Position numbers and translations under genes: made by a program. Positions 60,481-64,000 of a stretch of DNA of 64,000 nt are shown here, piece by piece. How positions within the stretch are numbered: the first letter of the stretch is position 1; every line of letters begins with the position of its first letter. Below the pieces are notes generated by a model, which saw only the letters and a list, made by a program, of their open reading frames with translations, ran no database searches and was not told the origin of the DNA. The DNA is from Lates calcarifer (taxonomy: Eukaryota; Chordata; Actinopteri; Centropomidae), in contig NC_066844.1 in NCBI RefSeq assembly GCF_001640805.2, positions 15,429,543 through 15,493,542 on the forward strand, in the 5' to 3' direction.

Positions 60481-60650
60481 TCACCTGTGGTGAGCGAAGA
60501 CCCGCCCTCCTCTGCCTCTGATTGGCTTGGTTGGTTAGGTTTAGGCATGAGGAGTGGTGAGATGGTTAGGGTCAGAGGGAAATGCCAGGATCAGAGCCAA
60601 TCAGAGGCGGGGTGAGGTCAGGTATTCGGGGGTGGTTGAAAATAACGCTG
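60481..60650. repeat. Imperfect inverted repeat with opposed CCAAT boxes
   Basis: The arms CTCTGATTGGCT (about 60515-60526) and AGCCAATCAGAG (about 60595-60606) are reverse complements, with weaker pairing outward into GC-rich flanks. The centre holds GGTTAGGTTTAGGCATGAGG and GATGGTTAGGGTC, resembling palindromic fish MITEs that carry GGTTAGGTTTAGG between complementary arms. It could be a foldback MITE, or a TATA-less promoter (CCAAT plus GC boxes) for the exon-like pieces on the minus strand, or a MITE used as a promoter. Confidence 0.55.
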
Positions 60651-60660
60651 CGTAACAAAC

Positions 60661-61817
60661 CGTAAAGAGCTCACTGCTGCCCCCCGTGGTCAAAGACCAA
60701 GGAACACTATCTTCCTTACATCAGCCCTTTCACCCAACGGGAAAAGATAAACATGCCCAACAAATAACTGTAGAAATGTACAGCTGAAGCATTTAACATA
60801 TTCCTTCACAGTTTAACTACTATCTGTAAGAAGTACTATTTAAAACTTGCTGACTTGCTGACTTGTATTATCTGACAAACATATGCTCCATTATCACAGG
60901 GTACCAGCTCTGGTGAACAATGATAATGATGTTGAGGAAATTAAGTGATAGCTGTGCTTTGGCCCACCCAACATCCCAGCAGTGATGACAACCTCACTAA
61001 CTGGATGTTTCTATAATGGACCACCTCCAAACTCAGCCTCACCTCCACTGCTCAGTCCCTCTGCTGCCCTACAGCTCTGAGAAAAGACATCTGGCAACTT
61101 TTACAATGTCTGAGAAAGAGAGAGGTACTGGTATCCAGAAAGAGAGATGGGACTGTGTGTTCAGGCTTTGAGCCTCCTGCCTCCTGCCCTGAAAGACTTT
61201 CTGTGAGTTACCAGCCAGAAGGCCTCAAGCAAGCCAACTACTCCACACCCTGCTTGATTAATCTGTTCTCAAATTACGACATCACAACATTCTCAAACAC
61301 AACCTTGTATTTAATTACATGAACAAGTGTCAAAACAGTTATTACGTAGAGTCAACAACAATTAACATGAGTAGCTCCTGAAACTAGAATGACTGCTTTG
61401 CTGTCAGCTTTGGCTATTAATCACCCAGTGTATCGAATCTAGTGTAAAGATTCCAGTTTCTTTAGGGGACACACTGCAGTCTATATATGCAAACACATTT
61501 GGTAATGCTGTGGCCAGCACCTGCTGTGATGCACATTATGCCTCGGTCCAACTTTTCTGTATATCAGTTACTGACATAAGCAAATACATTGAACTTTAAA
61601 GTTGCCTATAATGTTATGTTGTGATAATCTAAAATGTCCCACGCTGTAACAAGTTGTTACAGGCTGTTACTGAACTTTTCTTTCCTCCCTAAATCTGAAA
61701 GTGGCAATGCTACGCTATGGCATTCCACTAGCTTTTGCCGTTCAAATGCATGAAACTTTGACAACCAAATGTCCTTCTTGCAGTGAAAGGAGACAACTTT
61801 TTTTTTAACAGAAAACT
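60661..61817. other. Spacer between the inverted repeat and the ITIH 3' end
   Basis: Unique DNA. A short tandem TTGCTGAC repeat lies at 60848-60864. No exon or RNA gene was recognised. Confidence 0.5.
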
Positions 61818-62216
61818 TTTATTTGATTACAAAGACATGTTAAGACAAGTTAATTTGGTATGTGAGGTACTTTACTGAACATATTTAGTTTATTAGTGAA
61901 TGTATATGAACTATATAAAACACTCTTCACCTTGTATTACAGCTCAAATTACACTCATTTTCATTGTAGTGAATATGCTCCTCAGACATAACTGTACAGT
62001 TATTTAAAAAATTGCACTAGTTAGAATATAAATTCATAATAAATTCATTTTGTATTATCTTAAAACTCAGTGTTTTTATAATCCTTGTTTCTCCTTGTGA
62101 CCTTTGTGTAACCTTTTAATGGTGACACGCTGCGACCCATTATAATCTGCACCATCTCTCCACGCAACACTGTCACCGTATTGATGGACCATGATGAGAA
62201 TTTCAATTTTCAAGAT
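61818..62216 (-). other. itih3: ITIH 3' UTR with probable poly(A) signal
   Basis: Downstream (minus direction) of the ITIH stop codon, AT-rich sequence leads to TTTATT on the plus strand at 61818-61823, i.e. AATAAA on the minus strand. That gives a 3' UTR of about 0.4 kb. The extent is inferred. Confidence 0.5.
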
Positions 62217-62355
62217 TCAAACAGTCTTAAAAAGCCCTGACACAATGTAGTCTGAGGCTCTTCCATCAATGAGGCCTGTTCCGTCATTGTCAACAAACCA
62301 GCAGGGAATACTTTCTCCGTTCTTCACATCCCTGCTAAAGTCCTTCTGCCAGTGT
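62217..62355 (-). CDS. itih3: Inter-alpha-trypsin inhibitor heavy chain, last coding exon
   Basis: 139 bp. It begins with one base completing an Arg codon (ACC AG/A), then HWQKDFSRDVKNG, PCWFVDNDGTGLIDG and DYIV, ending LFKTV and TGA (plus-strand tca at 62217-62219). The words CWFV-N-G-GLIDG-DYIV are characteristic of the end of the ITI heavy-chain C-terminal domain in ITIH1, 3 and 4. The acceptor on the minus strand is ccctcacag. Convergent with gata2. Confidence 0.93.
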
Positions 62356-62462
62356 CTGTGAGGGAGAGAAAACTGATGATAAGATGTGTGTACATGCACA
62401 CACTTTCCCCTCAGATACATTCTGTGTGTGTCTGTGTGTTTAAATTTTATGATCGTGTGCAC

Positions 62463-62574
62463 CTGGTCACGTTGACTGTTCGTCCCTTCACATACATGGT
62501 GGCATCTAATTTCTCCTGCACTTCACCTGGGCGCAGGTCTGTCACCTCAAACTCAATCCCATGGTAGAATTGAC
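62463..62574 (-). CDS. itih3: Inter-alpha-trypsin inhibitor heavy chain, penultimate coding exon
   Basis: 112 bp. The frame runs GQFYHGIEFEVTDLRPGE, then DATMYVKGRTVNVTR, with Gly and Arg codons split at the two splice sites. It aligns with the GQFF-x-FEVSDIRPGSDP region of ITIH3/ITIH1 from memory. Acceptor tgttccag, donor gtgcac. An N-V-T glycosylation sequon is present. Confidence 0.92.
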
Positions 62575-62727
62575 CTGGAACAAAAAAGCTTGTTTGTTTT
62601 TTTATGTTTTTTATATATATATATATATATATATATCTTTTGATTTATTCAAAATTGGGAATAAAGAAACATGAAATAGTTATAAAAACAATGCATCATA
62701 ATAAGCTATTTTTCTTGCTGGTCCTAC

Positions 62728-62903
62728 CTAGCAGGCCATGAACTGAAGGAGACATGTGGTGGCTGTCCACTGTGTAGAAACCCAGGTAGTCTTGTTGATC
62801 ATGGCGTCTCTTCCACACCTTTGTGTGTTTGATGACTGTAAATTTAACAGAGTGCCTCAGTGTCACCGTCAGGCTGCAGTTCTTTGTTAACTTGAGGTCC
62901 ATA
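62728..62903 (-). CDS. itih3: Inter-alpha-trypsin inhibitor heavy chain, internal exon (C-terminal domain core)
   Basis: 176 bp, split codons at both ends (AA/T and G/GT). It encodes MDLKLTKNCSLTVTLRHS and KVWKRRHDQQDYLGFYTVDS, then H-MS-HGLLG. The LGFY-VDSH-MS-HGLLG run is highly diagnostic of ITIH1/ITIH3-type C-terminal domains. It has one N-C-S sequon. Acceptor ctcttccag, donor gtagga. Confidence 0.94.
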
Positions 62904-63261
62904 CTGGAAGAGAGAATATCTGTGACTTGGATGTGAACAAACAAGAGTAGTAGTGTAGTAGAGTGTAGTTTCCGTTGAGACAATTTATTGTTTAGTTTTC
63001 ATATAGATCAAATTCTCATATTTTGCTTATTTCTAGTAGACTGTGGGAGTGGTATTGAACTTAAGGTCATATATTGTGTAATAAACTCAACAAATTAACA
63101 TTTATTGTGAAGAATGTCTTTAAATTAACTTTTAAAAGCATTTTTAACCTGACAAGTTGACAAAATAAGAAACCATCTATTTTAATTATTTTATCATTAC
63201 AGTTTAAAATATGTTGCTGCCAAATAACTTTAGATAATATTTGCAAAGCAGTGTTACTTAC
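62904..63261 (-). other. itih3: ITIH intron
   Basis: A 358-bp AT-rich intron between donor gtaagt and acceptor ctcttccag. No other feature was seen. Confidence 0.9.
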
Positions 63262-63463
63262 TTGGTTTCTTTGATAGAGGCTGTATCAGACCACAGCATC
63301 CTGACCTGCCTGCCATCGTGGAGGACTGAGATGTCCTGAGTGCTCACCTCCAGCCTCACTCCCAGCTTCTGATGGCTGATACCAAAACGCCCAAAGTAGG
63401 TGTTGGTTTTACCATCTAGAACAACTTTCTTCTTTCCAATAATTTGGCCATTCACCAAAAAGC
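63262..63463 (-). CDS. itih3: Inter-alpha-trypsin inhibitor heavy chain, internal exon
   Basis: 202 bp. The frame starts with the Gly split from the previous exon, then FLVNGQIIGKKK, TNTYFGRFGISH, RLEVSTQDI and MLWSDTASIKET. The words VNGQIIG and TYFG-LGI are typical of the ITI_HC C-terminal domain. Acceptor ttttcag, donor gtaagt. Confidence 0.93.
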
Positions 63464-63571
63464 CTGAAAATAATAATAATATATATATAATAATATTTGT
63501 TTGTTTGTCCTATTTCTCTCCTTTTGCTCCTTTTCCTTTTTTTTTTTTAGAACAACTAACTTGGGGCTGAC

Positions 63572-63685
63572 CTGATTTTGGGTCTCTGACCAGAGTGAAA
63601 ATGGTTCCTGGTTTGTCGTTGATGTTGAAGCACAGAGCGTCATCTCTGTTTGGTAGCTCTATCATGAAGTGAGGGTCTCCGTCCA
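63572..63685 (-). CDS. itih3: Inter-alpha-trypsin inhibitor heavy chain, exon with the DPHF processing site (gene continues past the window edge)
   Basis: 114 bp, first ITIH exon visible. It encodes DGDPHFMIELPNRDDALCFN, then INDKPGTIFTLVRDPKSG. ITI heavy chains are secreted liver proteins with VIT and von Willebrand A domains. They are cleaved at Asp-Pro in DPHF so that the new C-terminal Asp is esterified to bikunin's chondroitin sulfate or to hyaluronan, stabilising extracellular matrix. Here D-P-H-F is intact, so the downstream exons (about 240 codons) would be the removed C-terminal propeptide. The best fit is ITIH3, then ITIH1; ITIH2 is less similar. The N-terminal domains lie outside the window. 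Paralogue assignment is moderate. Confidence 0.93.
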
Positions 63686-64000
63686 CTGCACAAGCATCAT
63701 CAAGGTATCATGTTAGAATAAAAGCTATTTAATAGTCAAACTCAAATATATAAATATACATAAATAATAGGTGTGTTATGATGATGTTTTCACCATTTGG
63801 TTCCTTAGTACTGCAGTGCAGAGCCTGCCCTGATTTCTTCAGTATTAAATTCCTGACACATATGTTATGAATCAAATAAAGACTGCTGAGATAGTGTATA
63901 CTGAACAAAATGGAATAATCAAAAAATCTCAGGTGTTGTGTGTTTGACATTCAATTTAATTCATTATTTCTCTGTTTAAGTGTAGTATTCTATGCACCAA
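63686..64000 (-). other. itih3: ITIH intron, partial
   Basis: AT-rich sequence upstream of the DPHF exon (acceptor atgcttgtgcag). No further exon could be assigned before the window edge. Confidence 0.7.

Noticed and set aside
63729..63950. An extra ITIH exon upstream of the DPHF exon within the window
   Set aside because: The reading frame there shows no VWA-domain or linker similarity and no convincing acceptor-donor pair.
1..64000. CRISPR arrays, phage, insertion sequences, bacterial operons
   Set aside because: Direct repeats present are microsatellites or short duplications; the genes are spliced vertebrate genes.

Overview
The window is vertebrate nuclear DNA, almost certainly from a ray-finned (teleost) fish. 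The signs are spliced genes with GT-AG introns, a GATA2-type transcription factor, a very high density of (CA)n/(GT)n microsatellites, and degenerate copies of hAT-like MITE families that I recognise from percomorph genomes. No bacterial, viral or plasmid feature is present.

Left edge (1-3890, + strand): the 3' end of a gata2 gene. It holds part of the intron between the two zinc-finger exons, the 126-bp C-terminal zinc-finger exon (1801-1926), the terminal coding exon (2666-2965) and a 3' UTR with two AATAAA signals. The intron carries a compact GATA/ETS block at about 690-780. Its order and spacing (E-box-like hexamer, 8 bp, AGATAA, GGAAG) match the mammalian GATA2 '+9.5' / zebrafish 'i4' haematopoietic enhancer, but the E-box reads TATCTG.

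Middle (about 3.9-60 kb): an interval of about 56 kb with no exon I can recognise. It consists of unique AT-rich DNA, more than a dozen long CA/GT arrays, several G-quadruplex-type tracts, four degenerate MITE copies in two families, and scattered GC-richer islands with GATA, E-box, CCAAT or TCF motifs. The simplest reading is the downstream regulatory domain of gata2. That is an inference from motif content and absence of genes; no alignment was possible.

Right edge (60-64 kb): an inverted-repeat/CCAAT region (60481-60650) lies next to two short exon-like ORF pieces on the minus strand whose gene I do not recognise. After these come the last five coding exons of an inter-alpha-trypsin inhibitor heavy chain (ITIH3-like) gene on the minus strand (62217-63685), including the DPHF processing site and the whole C-terminal propeptide domain. 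gata2 and the ITIH gene converge (tail to tail).
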